In this document: positions 8,718 through 16,506 of the stretch, piece after piece
Numbering within the stretch: position 1 is the first letter of the stretch
How the letters are laid out: the number at the start of each line of letters is the position of its first letter
From: an uncultured Eubacteriales bacterium
Lineage (GTDB): Bacteria; Bacillota; Clostridia; Oscillospirales; Acutalibacteraceae
DNA length: 64,000 nucleotides
Assembly (NCBI GenBank): GCA_900315785.1
Contig: ONAL01000001.1
Span: 50,224 to 114,223, forward strand
Reading direction: 5' to 3'
Position numbers and translations under genes: made by a program
Notes under the pieces: generated by a model
Databases searched by the model: none
What the model was told of the DNA's origin: nothing
What the model saw: the letters and a program-made list of their open reading frames with translations, nothing else

Positions 8718-9800
8718 TTATACAATAATTAGTTCTTTGGGCAGTGTGGCAAAGTTTCTGTAGCCGTTTTCCTTTACCAGAACCATATCCTCAATTCTCA
8801 CGCCGAACTTGCCCTCAAGATAGATTCCCGGCTCGACCGTGATGACCATATTTTCGGAAAGGATAGCCTCTCCCCTTGTGCTTACATAGGGTTCCTCGTG
8901 GATATATAGACCTACTCCGTGACCTGTGGAATGACCGAATTCCTTTCCGTAACCCGCTTCCGTGATGATATCGCGCGCAATTTTGTCGATATCAAACGCT
9001 TTTACTCCGACCTTTACAGCCTCGAGAGCAGTGGTCTGAGCCTTATAGACAATATTGTAAATCTCGCGCTGATAATCAGAGCAGGATTTCACGGCGACCG
9101 TTCGGGTCATATCGCTGTGATAGCCGTTGTAGAGAGCACCGATATCCATCGTGAAGAAGTCGCCCTCCGCGATTATTCCGTCGGACGGAACGCCGTGCGG
9201 CAGCGAGGTCTTTTTGCCTGTAATGGTGATAAGGTCAAAGGAGACGTGACTTGCGCCGTACTGCTTCATAAGGTATTCGAGCTCTAAAGCGACCTTTCTC
9301 TCGGTCACACCTGGCTTTACAAAGTTGAGAACCTCGGTATAAGCCTTTTCGGTAATGCGCTGAGCCTCGGCGATATACTCGATTTCCTCCTCGCTCTTGA
9401 TAAGTCTGAGGTTTGTTATCGCCTTGCTGAGAGCATTCTCGTTCATAATCTCGATACCGAATTGACTGAAATACTCAACGTAGGAGTTGTATGCGCTCAG
9501 AGTCACATCTTCGTTTTCGATATAAAGAGCTTTTGCGCCGTGCTTGGTCATAAGCTCCTTGATATCCTCACGCAGATTCCTGAACTCAAAAACCTTGCAA
9601 CTCTTGCAGTTGTTGCGTGCGGTCTCGGAATAACGGAAGTCAACAAGCAGATAGACCTCGTCCTTGAAGAGCAGAATCTTGCCCTCGCTGTTCCGGATTC
9701 CCGAGAAATAATAGACGTTGGTTTCGTTTGTGACTAACGCCGCCTGACTGTCCGAGGAAAGAATCCTTCTGAGACTGTTTATTCTCTGTTCCTGAATCAT
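8718..9800 (-). CDS. Xaa-Pro aminopeptidase / M24 metallopeptidase
   Basis: Removes N-terminal residues preceding proline. 360 residues with the two-domain layout of the short Firmicute aminopeptidase P (YqhT type): creatinase-like N-domain (about 1-130), then a pita-bread catalytic domain. Metal ligands are visible in MDIGALYNGYHSDMTR (two Asp), GHSTGHGVG (His), VEPGIY (Glu) and GVRIEDM (Glu). Its ATG overlaps the aroQ stop by 4 bases. The order aroQ-peptidase-efp is common in Firmicutes. Confidence 0.94.
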   Translation of the reverse strand: MIQEQRINSLRRILSSDSQAALVTNETNVYYFSGIRNSEGKILLFKDEVYLLVDFRYSETARNNCKSCKVFEFRNLREDIKELMTKHGAKALYIENEDVTLSAYNSYVEYFSQFGIEIMNENALSKAITNLRLIKSEEEIEYIAEAQRITEKAYTEVLNFVKPGVTERKVALELEYLMKQYGASHVSFDLITITGKKTSLPHGVPSDGIIAEGDFFTMDIGALYNGYHSDMTRTVAVKSCSDYQREIYNIVYKAQTTALEAVKVGVKAFDIDKIARDIITEAGYGKEFGHSTGHGVGLYIHEEPYVSTRGEAILSENMVITVEPGIYLEGKFGVRIEDMVLVKENGYRNFATLPKELIIV

Positions 9801-10231
9801 TTTATCATTTCCTTTAACGCGTCAATTGCAAGAAAATAGCTGAGCTTGCCGAAGCCCGCAATCTGTCCCTTGCATACGGGAGCGATTACGGAAGTGTGGC
9901 GGAACTCCTCTCTTGCGTGAATATTGGACATATGAACCTCAATGAAGGGAACGTTTACGCTCGCGATTGCGTCTCTGAGAGCATAGCTGTAGTGAGTCAA
10001 GGCGCCCGCGTTGATGACAACGCCGCCGAAAACGCCGAGGGAATCGTGGATTCTGTCGATAAGGTCGCCCTCGTGGTTGCTCTGATATACCTGAGCCTCG
10101 AAGCCCTCGCCCTCAGCCTTTGCGATAATCTCGGCTGAAATACTCTCGGCGGTCTCCTCTCCGTATATTCCCTTTTCCCTGACGCCTACCATATTGAGGT
10201 TGGGTCCGAGTAAAACTAAAATCTTTTTCAT
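9797..10231 (-). CDS. aroQ: 3-dehydroquinate dehydratase, type II
   Basis: Third step of the shikimate pathway: 3-dehydroquinate to 3-dehydroshikimate. 144 residues, normal for the dodecameric type II enzyme. Motifs: GPNLNMVGVREKGIYG with the catalytic Tyr loop, QSNHEGDLIDRIH, NAGALTHYSYALRD, EVHMSNIHAREEFRHTS. The ATG at 10231 has AGGAG upstream. No other shikimate genes are nearby; it is grouped with the aminopeptidase and efp. Confidence 0.96.
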   Translation of the reverse strand: MKKILVLLGPNLNMVGVREKGIYGEETAESISAEIIAKAEGEGFEAQVYQSNHEGDLIDRIHDSLGVFGGVVINAGALTHYSYALRDAIASVNVPFIEVHMSNIHAREEFRHTSVIAPVCKGQIAGFGKLSYFLAIDALKEMIK

Positions 10232-10250
10232 AACAATTCTCCTGACAAAA

Positions 10251-10280
10251 CAGAAAGCGGACAGAGTATCTGTCCGCTTT
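10251..10280 (-). terminator. Hairpin after rpsU, likely partial terminator
   Basis: Perfect 11-bp stem on the minus strand (AAAGCGGACAG / CTGTCCGCTTT, arms 10270-10280 and 10254-10264) with a 5-base loop. The following tract is CTGTTTTG, only a short T run, so some read-through into aroQ is likely. No separate aroQ promoter was seen. Confidence 0.65.
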
Positions 10281-10285
10281 AGAAA

Positions 10286-10462
10286 TTACCTATATTTGCG
10301 TTTACGAGCTGCTTCGGACTTTTTCTTACGCTTTACGGAAGGCTTTTCATACGCTTCTCTCTTGCGAACCTCAGCAATAACGCCAGCTCTGGCACACTGT
10401 TTTTTGAATCTTCTTAAAGCGCTTTCAAGAGATTCATTTTCTTTAAGTCTTACCTCTGACAT
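10286..10462 (-). CDS. rpsU: 30S ribosomal protein S21
   Basis: A 58-residue basic protein translated from ATG 10462 to TAA 10286. It starts [11 protein letters not shown] and contains [17 protein letters not shown], the S21 signature, and ends in a Lys/Arg-rich tail (RKRKYR). S21 binds near the 3' end of 16S rRNA in the 30S subunit. It is transcribed alone from a strong promoter and followed by a hairpin. Its Shine-Dalgarno (GGGAGGG) partly overlaps a small hairpin (CCCAT/ATGGG). Confidence 0.96.
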   Translation of the reverse strand: MSEVRLKENESLESALRRFKKQCARAGVIAEVRKREAYEKPSVKRKKKSEAARKRKYR

Positions 10463-10516
10463 TGTCTATATCCCTCCCATCTTAAATGGGTAAATTTGCA
10501 AAATACTGCAGTAGTT

Positions 10517-10546
10517 ATTATACAACAAGTAGACATAAATTGTCAA
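10517..10546 (-). promoter_or_regulatory. SigA-type promoter of rpsU
   Basis: Minus strand: consensus TTGACA (10541-10546), 18-base spacer, consensus TATAAT (10517-10522), about 55 bases upstream of the rpsU ATG. The leader contains the CCCAT-ttaag-ATGGG hairpin next to the Shine-Dalgarno. Confidence 0.88.
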
Positions 10547-10582
10547 GAGCTATCGAAAAAATAGTTAATAAATACTAATTAC

Positions 10583-12994
10583 TTATTTTACGACTATGTT
10601 AACAATGCGTCCCTTGACGTATATTTCCTTAACAATGTTCTTGCCTTCGATTGCTTTTGCGACGTTTTCGTCACTTTTCGCAAGGCTGAGAACCTCGTCC
10701 TGCTCTGCGTCAACCGCGATGTTGAGCTTGGTCTTGATTCGACCGTTAACCTGTACGGCGATTTCGATTGTCTCCTCAACGCACTTGCTCTCGTCATACT
10801 CAGGCCAGCTCTGCTCGGCTACTATTCCCTCGCCTAACTTACAAGCGTCCCAGACTTCCTCTGTAACGTGAGGAGCAAAGGGATTGAGAAGGATTGAGAA
10901 TACAGCGAGCTCTTTCTTTGAGATTGAGCCGAATGATGTTACATCGTTAATGAGCGACATAAGAGCCGCGATAGCTGTGTTGAACTTGATATTTTCGATA
11001 TCGTCACCGACCTTCTTGATGGCCTTGTGGAAGGCGCTCTCAAGCTCGGGACGGATAGCGTCGCCGTCTGTGAGAATTGTCTGGAGATTGTAGAAACGCT
11101 CGATAAATCTGCGGCAGCCTCTGATGCTTGAGGGGCTCCACGGAGCTGCTTTCTCAAAGTCGCCGATGAACATCTCATAAAGACGCATTGTGTCCGCGCC
11201 GTACTCGTTTACGATATCGTCAGGGTTGACTACGTTGCCTCTGGACTTGGACATCTTCTCGCCGTTCTCGCCGAGAATCATACCGTGGCTTGTACGCTTA
11301 GCGTAAGGCTCTGCTGTGGGAACTACGCCGAGGTCATAGAGGAACTTGTGCCAGAAACGGCTGTAGAGCAGATGAAGCGTTGTGTGCTCCATACCGCCGT
11401 TGTACCAGTCTACAGGAGACCAGTAGTTGAGCGCTTCCTTGGAAGCGAGCGCCTCGCTGTTGTGCGGGTCCATATATCTGAGGAAGTACCAAGAGGAACC
11501 TGCCCACTGAGGCATTGTGTCAGTTTCTCTGACAGCCTTGCCGCCGCAGCAGGGACATGTGGTGTTAATCCAGTCGGTCATCTTGGCAAGCGGAGATTCG
11601 CCTGTATCTGTGGGCTCATAGGAATCTACCATAGGAAGCTTCAAGGGAAGCTCGCTCTCGTCAATCGGAACGTAGCCGCACTTGTCGCAGTGAACAATCG
11701 GGATAGGCTCGCCCCAATAACGCTGACGTGAGAATACCCAGTCACGGAGCTTATAGTTGACCTTGGCTCTGCCGATGTTGTTTTCCTCGAGCCAGGAAAT
11801 CATCTTTGCCTTTGCGTCCTCAACGGAGAGACCTGTGATAAAGCCTGAGTTTACGAGCACGCCTGTAGCGCAGTCTGTGAACGCTTCCTTCTGAACGTCC
11901 TCGCCGCCCTTTACTACTTCGATAATGGGAAGGTCAAACTTCTTTGCGAACTCCCAGTCACGGGTATCGTGAGCGGGAACCGCCATAATCGCGCCTGTAC
12001 CGTAGGAAACGAGAACATAGTCGGATACGAAAATCGGAATCTGAGTATCGTTAACGGGATTGATTGCCTCAACGCCCTTTAAGCGGATACCTGTCTTATC
12101 CTTGGCTACCTCTGTACGCTCAAAGTCAGACTTCTTTGAAGCCTGAAGCTGATAGTCGCGGATTTCGTCGATATTCTCGAGCTTGTCCGCCCACTTCTCG
12201 ATAAGCGGATGCTCGGGAGAAATAACCATATATGTAGCGCCGAACAGTGTATCGCAGCGCGTAGTGTAAACTGTGAGAGTGTCGCCTGTGGTAGCCTTGA
12301 AGTCAACCTCAGCACCTGTGGAACGTCCAATCCAGTTCTTCTGCTGAGCCTTTACTCTGGGCGGATAGTCAACGAGATCAAGGTCATTGATAAGTCTGTC
12401 GGCGTAGGCTGTGATTTTGAGCATCCACTGAGACTTAACCTTGTGGATAACCTCGCTGCCGCAGCGTTCGCAAACGCCGTTTACAACCTCCTCGTTAGCG
12501 AGTACGCACTTACACGAGGTACACCAGTTTACGTTCATTTCCTTCTTGTAAGCTAAGTTTTTCTTAAAGAGCTGAAGGAAAATCCACTGTGTCCACTTGT
12601 AATAGTCGGGGTCGGTTGTATTAATCTCACGGCTCCAGTCAAAGGAGATACCGAGAGACTGAATCTGTTTTTTAAAACGAGCAATATTCTGCTTGGTTAC
12701 GATTTCGGGATGGATGTGGTTCTTGATAGCGTAGTTCTCTGTCGGAAGTCCGAAAGCGTCCCAGCCGATAGGATAAAGCACGTTGTAGCCCTGGAGCCTT
12801 CTCTTACGGGCTACCGTGTCAAGCGCTGTATAAGGACGGGGATGTCCTACGTGAAGTCCCTGACCCGAGGGGTACGGGAACTCGATAAGAGCGTAAAACT
12901 TCTCCTTAGAGGTATCCTCGCTTGCGTGGAAAACACCTTTGTCCTCCCACACCTTCTGCCATTTGGGTTCGACGGTTTTATGATTATACTTCAT
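10583..12994 (-). CDS. leuS: Leucyl-tRNA synthetase
   Basis: Charges tRNA-Leu with leucine. About 803 residues, normal for the bacterial enzyme. The class I motif HVGH lies in [14 protein letters not shown], a zinc-type CxxC insertion (CTSC...CERC) is near residues 160-180, the editing domain ([13 protein letters not shown]) follows, and KMSKS ([10 protein letters not shown]) lies near residue 580. I prefer ATG 12994 because GGAGGG sits 4-5 bases upstream; the ATG at 13006 overlaps that Shine-Dalgarno. Last gene of the ftsY-leuS run, 16 bases after rsfS. I saw no T-box in front of it, which fits co-transcription with upstream genes. Confidence 0.96.
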   Translation of the reverse strand: MKYNHKTVEPKWQKVWEDKGVFHASEDTSKEKFYALIEFPYPSGQGLHVGHPRPYTALDTVARKRRLQGYNVLYPIGWDAFGLPTENYAIKNHIHPEIVTKQNIARFKKQIQSLGISFDWSREINTTDPDYYKWTQWIFLQLFKKNLAYKKEMNVNWCTSCKCVLANEEVVNGVCERCGSEVIHKVKSQWMLKITAYADRLINDLDLVDYPPRVKAQQKNWIGRSTGAEVDFKATTGDTLTVYTTRCDTLFGATYMVISPEHPLIEKWADKLENIDEIRDYQLQASKKSDFERTEVAKDKTGIRLKGVEAINPVNDTQIPIFVSDYVLVSYGTGAIMAVPAHDTRDWEFAKKFDLPIIEVVKGGEDVQKEAFTDCATGVLVNSGFITGLSVEDAKAKMISWLEENNIGRAKVNYKLRDWVFSRQRYWGEPIPIVHCDKCGYVPIDESELPLKLPMVDSYEPTDTGESPLAKMTDWINTTCPCCGGKAVRETDTMPQWAGSSWYFLRYMDPHNSEALASKEALNYWSPVDWYNGGMEHTTLHLLYSRFWHKFLYDLGVVPTAEPYAKRTSHGMILGENGEKMSKSRGNVVNPDDIVNEYGADTMRLYEMFIGDFEKAAPWSPSSIRGCRRFIERFYNLQTILTDGDAIRPELESAFHKAIKKVGDDIENIKFNTAIAALMSLINDVTSFGSISKKELAVFSILLNPFAPHVTEEVWDACKLGEGIVAEQSWPEYDESKCVEETIEIAVQVNGRIKTKLNIAVDAEQDEVLSLAKSDENVAKAIEGKNIVKEIYVKGRIVNIVVK

Positions 12995-13010
12995 TTTACC
13001 CTCCATAAAA

Positions 13011-13364
13011 TTATTCTAATATATCCGATAAATCTACTTCCCTGCCGTCCTGCCAGAGGCGTTCAAGGTCGTAAAAATCTCTTGCTTCTTCACTGAATAC
13101 GTTAACGATAACATCGACATAGTCGAGCAGAATCCAGCTGTTTGAGCGGTGACCCTCGATGTGGTTAACCTCAATGCCGTTTTCGTTCATCTGGTACTCA
13201 ACCTCGTCGGCAAGCGCCTTGACCTGGGTTGAGTTTCTGCCCGTAGCGATTACCATATAGTCCGCAAGAACGGTAACGTCGGTGATTTCGATTACTTTAA
13301 TATCAAGCCCGAGCTTGCTGTCAAGCGCCTTGGCTATTGTTAAAGCCTGCTCCTTTGTTGTCAT
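13011..13364 (-). CDS. rsfS: Ribosome silencing factor RsfS
   Basis: Binds ribosomal protein L14 and blocks 30S-50S joining under starvation. 117 residues with the family segments [42 protein letters not shown] and the [13 protein letters not shown] end. The start overlaps the yqeK stop by 4 bases. The nadD-yqeK-rsfS order is highly conserved in Firmicutes. Confidence 0.96.
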   Translation of the reverse strand: MTTKEQALTIAKALDSKLGLDIKVIEITDVTVLADYMVIATGRNSTQVKALADEVEYQMNENGIEVNHIEGHRSNSWILLDYVDVIVNVFSEEARDFYDLERLWQDGREVDLSDILE

Positions 13365-13942
13365 AATAGCAGTCCTTTCTGATTGAGAGTAGTTAATATA
13401 TCGTTATAGCAATCAATAGCGTTGCTATGTATCGGCAGCTTTCTTTCGGCAAGGTTCGTTATGGTAAACTGCAAGCCAAAGAGCATTGCGTCCTCAAGGT
13501 TATTATACGCTTTTTCGCGCATAATCTCAACTCCGTTGTAATCACGCTCGTCGCTGATAAAGTCAGCGGTAAAAATAATCTTTTCAAGCAAAGACATTCC
13601 CGCTCTGCCTGTGGTGTGATACTTTATCGAGTTGACAATATCGTCGTCATCAATACCGAGCTGTCTTGCGTAAACACTTCCCGCGAGCGCGTGCCAGAGC
13701 TTTGACGAAGCTTTTTCGGTAGCGTCCAGTATTATACCACCGCTTGAGATAATTTGCAACATCTCATCCTTGGGAATTTCCTTGCAGGCGTCGTGCAGAA
13801 TACCCGCAAGCTCTGCTTTTTCGGTATCAGCGCCGTAGATTTCGGCGAGCTTTACGGCAGCCTTTGCGACATTGACGCTGTGAATAAAGCGCCTCTCGCC
13901 CATTCTGCCCTTTATCAAGTTGACGTAGTAATTAATATCCAT
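13361..13942 (-). CDS. yqeK: HD-domain Ap4A hydrolase YqeK
   Basis: Symmetrical diadenosine tetraphosphatase of the YqeK family. 193 residues. The HD phosphohydrolase metal site shows as RFIHSVNVA, GILHDACKE and a later FTADFISDERDY segment. It overlaps nadD upstream by 11 bases and rsfS downstream by 4, so the three genes are probably translated together. The pairing with nadD suggests nucleotide housekeeping; that role comes from family knowledge. Confidence 0.93.
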   Translation of the reverse strand: MDINYYVNLIKGRMGERRFIHSVNVAKAAVKLAEIYGADTEKAELAGILHDACKEIPKDEMLQIISSGGIILDATEKASSKLWHALAGSVYARQLGIDDDDIVNSIKYHTTGRAGMSLLEKIIFTADFISDERDYNGVEIMREKAYNNLEDAMLFGLQFTITNLAERKLPIHSNAIDCYNDILTTLNQKGLLL

Positions 13943-14528
13943 AAAGATTACCGCTTTTTATATATTCGAGAACCTTTTTGTCAAGCAAAAGGCGCAAATC
14001 CTCATTCTGTCTGAGCTTCTCTCTGATTTCGGTGGAGCTTACGTCATAGACGGGCTTGTCCATAAGGAAAGCTCGGCAGCCTTTTTCACGAAGCTTCTCA
14101 GCCTGAGACTGAATATCATAGCTGCCGCCGTTTCGGGGAACTACAATAATGTTCGCAAGGTCAAAGATAACGTCGGGCTTCATCCATTTGTCGATAGTCA
14201 TAAACATATCCGCACCGATTATCAGATAGAGCTCGTCGTCGAGATATAATTCTTTCAAAGAAATTAACGTGAGATATGTGTAGCTTTTGCCCTCTCGTCG
14301 TATTTCCATATCCGAGACCTCTGCCCCGTCGATATTCTCAAACGCAAGGCAGCACATATCGTATCTGGCGTCAGCGTCAGCGAACTCGGAATTATCCTTT
14401 AACGGCGTGGAGTATGTCGGCATAATGATGACTTTATCGAGCGAGAAAGTCTCCATAGCCTTTTTGACAAGCTTCACGTGTCCGAGATGAACGGGGTTGA
14501 AGCTTCCGCCGAACATTGCTGTTTTCAT
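13932..14528 (-). CDS. nadD: Nicotinate-nucleotide adenylyltransferase
   Basis: Makes nicotinic acid adenine dinucleotide from NaMN and ATP in NAD synthesis. 198 residues. Nucleotidyltransferase motif GGSFNPVHLGH at the N-terminus, later IIGADMF and the C-terminal DVSSTEIREKL (ISSTxxR motif). ATG 14528 overlaps the yhbY stop by 4 bases. No other NAD genes are here; the grouping with yhbY, yqeK and rsfS is the conserved Firmicute one. Confidence 0.96.
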   Translation of the reverse strand: MKTAMFGGSFNPVHLGHVKLVKKAMETFSLDKVIIMPTYSTPLKDNSEFADADARYDMCCLAFENIDGAEVSDMEIRREGKSYTYLTLISLKELYLDDELYLIIGADMFMTIDKWMKPDVIFDLANIIVVPRNGGSYDIQSQAEKLREKGCRAFLMDKPVYDVSSTEIREKLRQNEDLRLLLDKKVLEYIKSGNLYGY

Positions 14529-14827
14529 TTCTTTGCCTTGGGGAGCTTGATTACAGGCTCGTCGGGATTCGGCTTGTAGAGCACAAACTTTGAGCCGATA
14601 ACGATTACGACGTCGGAGTCTGTACTCTCCGCGAGCATATCAGCCGCTTCGCGTGAGGTTAAGGGTGAGTTTTCAAGACATTTGCCCTTGATAAGCTCTC
14701 TCGCCTTTAATGCGTCGGCAGTCTGCTTTGTAATCTGGTCTGTCATACCGCCCTTTCCAACATGGACGATAGTGTCTATAGAATTAGCCAAGGAGCGAAG
14801 ATACGCTCTCTGCTTACTTGTCAGCAT
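14525..14827 (-). CDS. yhbY: Ribosome-assembly RNA-binding protein YhbY
   Basis: Small CRM-domain protein associated with 50S assembly. 100 residues: LTSKQRAYLRSLAN start and the GKGGM loop (GxxG RNA-binding motif) near residue 25, then VIVIGSKFVLYKP, which matches the family end. It overlaps the rdgB-type gene by 14 bases and nadD by 4. Confidence 0.95.
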   Translation of the reverse strand: MLTSKQRAYLRSLANSIDTIVHVGKGGMTDQITKQTADALKARELIKGKCLENSPLTSREAADMLAESTDSDVVIVIGSKFVLYKPNPDEPVIKLPKAKK

Positions 14828-15416
14828 AGTTTTCCTCCAAATACTTTCTTAACTCTTTTTCCATCATTCTGAGGGCGATTCCTCTGTGGCTGACCTTGTC
14901 CTTTTCCTCGTCCGAGTAATTGCCGAAGGATTTGCCCTCATAGAGGAAAATCGGATCGTAGCCGAAGCCGTGCTCGCCGTCAGGCTCAAGAGCAATCTCT
15001 CCGAAACATTTGCCCTCGACCTGTAAGCTGTCGCCGTTCGGGAAAACGCAGGTGATTGCGCAGGTGTAATGCGCTCCGCGTTCCTTTACTCCGTCGAGCT
15101 TCTCGAGAATAAGGTCGTTGCGGTCTGTGTCGGAAGCTTCCTCTCCCGCGAATCTCGCGGAATAGATACCGGGGCCGCCACCGAGAAAATCAACACAGAT
15201 ACCCGAATCATCGGCTATCGCGGGCAAGCCTGTTTTTCTGCAAGCCGCCTCAGCTTTTATAAAAGAGTTTTCTTTGAATGTTGAGCCGTTTTCGTCAACG
15301 TCGCCGAGGTTGACGCCCGCGTCCTTCGGAGAAACCGCGTCAATTCCGAGCGGTGAGAGAATACGCTCGAGCTCAACAAGCTTTTTTGCGTTATTGGTTG
15401 CAATAATAAACTTCAT
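14814..15416 (-). CDS. rdgB: XTP/dITP diphosphatase (RdgB/HAM1)
   Basis: Hydrolyses non-canonical purine triphosphates such as dITP and XTP. About 200 residues. Motifs: IIATNNAKKLVEL at the start, GLPAIADDSGICVDFLGGGPGIYSARFAG, GFGYDPIF, KVSHRGIALRMM. I chose ATG 15416 (MKFIIATNN) over the TTG at 15428, which lies over the ftsY stop; the Shine-Dalgarno is weak (GAGTG) and start-up may depend on coupling with ftsY. Confidence 0.95.
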   Translation of the reverse strand: MKFIIATNNAKKLVELERILSPLGIDAVSPKDAGVNLGDVDENGSTFKENSFIKAEAACRKTGLPAIADDSGICVDFLGGGPGIYSARFAGEEASDTDRNDLILEKLDGVKERGAHYTCAITCVFPNGDSLQVEGKCFGEIALEPDGEHGFGYDPIFLYEGKSFGNYSDEEKDKVSHRGIALRMMEKELRKYLEENYADK

Positions 15417-15424
15417 AATATCAC

Positions 15425-16336
15425 TCAACTGAAATCAAATAATGCCTTTGAGAATTCCTCGGGGTCGAAGGGCTGTAGGTCGTCAATCTGCTCGCCTACG
15501 CCGATAAACTTGACGGGAACGTCGAGCGAGTTCTTGATAGCGAGCACAATGCCGCCCTTTGCCGTACCGTCGAGCTTTGTGAGAACGATACCCGTGATAC
15601 CTGTTGCCTCTTTGAAATGCTCAACCTGTGAAACGGCGTTCTGACCTGTTGTAGCGTCAAGCACAAGCAGAATTTCCTTGTCAGCGTCGGGAAGCTCACG
15701 GTCAATGATTCTGTTAATCTTTGCGAGCTCGTCCATAAGGTGCTTTTTGTTGTGAAGTCTGCCTGCTGTGTCCGCGATGATAACATCGGCTCCTCTTGCC
15801 TTAGCAGCCGAGATTGCGTCAAAAACAACTGCCGCGGGGTCGCTGCCCTCGTTCTGCTTGATAATATCACAGCCGCTTCTGTCAGCCCAAATCTGGAGCT
15901 GGTCAATTGCCGCGGCGCGGAAGGTATCGGCTGCGGCGAGAAGAACCTTCTTGCCCTCGTTTCTGAAACGGTTTGCCATTTTACCGATGGTTGTGGTCTT
16001 TCCTACGCCGTTAACACCGATAACGAGAACTATCGACGGTTTTGTGTCGAGCTTGAGCTCCTGACCGCCTGTGAGCATATCTGCGACAACCTGCTGGAGA
16101 AGGTTGTGGATTTCGTTGGGGTCTGTGGTGCCTGTCTCCTTGACCTTGACACGGAGCTTTGCGCAGATATCCTGAGCAGTCTCCATACCTACATCGCCCA
16201 TTACAAGAAGCTCCTCGAGCTCCTCAAAAAGCTCCTCATCAATCTTTGTGAAGGACTTGAGCATCGAGTCAATCTGACCGACGACCGCGTCTCTGGTTTT
16301 CTTTAAGCCTTCTTTAATTTTACTGAAAAGTCCCAT
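15425..16336 (-). CDS. ftsY: Signal recognition particle receptor FtsY
   Basis: GTPase docking SRP-ribosome complexes at the membrane. About 303 residues, the short form without a long acidic A-domain. NG domain: helical N part, then [15 protein letters not shown] (G1), [20 protein letters not shown] (G3), [10 protein letters not shown] (G4). Start: [10 protein letters not shown] at ATG 16336 is the usual family beginning, but ATG 16345 has better spacing from GGCGG. Both lie just after GTGGGCGGAAAGG, which can pair with an upstream copy of its complement (see 16347-16407). In clostridia it normally follows smc, as here. Confidence 0.95.
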   Translation of the reverse strand: MGLFSKIKEGLKKTRDAVVGQIDSMLKSFTKIDEELFEELEELLVMGDVGMETAQDICAKLRVKVKETGTTDPNEIHNLLQQVVADMLTGGQELKLDTKPSIVLVIGVNGVGKTTTIGKMANRFRNEGKKVLLAAADTFRAAAIDQLQIWADRSGCDIIKQNEGSDPAAVVFDAISAAKARGADVIIADTAGRLHNKKHLMDELAKINRIIDRELPDADKEILLVLDATTGQNAVSQVEHFKEATGITGIVLTKLDGTAKGGIVLAIKNSLDVPVKFIGVGEQIDDLQPFDPEEFSKALFDFS

Positions 16337-16346
16337 AATTTCCATA

Positions 16347-16407
16347 GCCTTTCCGCCCACAACTACATAATTAAATTCTAAACGACCTTATCGTGGGCGG
16401 ATAAGGC
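16347..16407 (-). promoter_or_regulatory. Candidate RNA switch over the ftsY ribosome-binding site
   Basis: In the minus-strand RNA, the segment from 16407 to 16393 (GCCTTATCCGCCCAC) can pair with the ftsY Shine-Dalgarno segment from 16360 to 16347 (GTGGGCGGAAAGGC): 14 bp with one bulged base. The first segment also folds locally as CCTTATC-cgcccac-GATAAGG (16386-16406), leaving CGCCCAC in the loop, able to pair with GTGGGCG as a pseudoknot. The structures are read directly from sequence; the regulatory role is inferred. Confidence 0.5.
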
Positions 16408-16427
16408 GTAAACGGAAATTCAGTCAT

Positions 16428-16492
16428 CGCTCGTTGTCCCTCAGGGACAAACTGAGCGGACAATATCAATTTGAATAGTGTGAACTTCACAC
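16428..16492. repeat. Two further inverted repeats in the smc-ftsY gap
   Basis: The gap of about 150 bases between smc and ftsY also holds a two-part stem (cgctc 16428-16432 with gagcg 16454-16458; inner ttgtccc-tca-gggacaa 16434-16450) and a palindrome gtgtgaa-c-ttcacac (16478-16492). No long T tract follows any of them. With the ftsY-proximal hairpin, this makes three or four stems in one short gap, which looks like a mobile or dispersed palindromic unit. No second copy lies in this window. Confidence 0.5.
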
Positions 16493-16506
16493 CATCTTCC
16501 ATTTAA

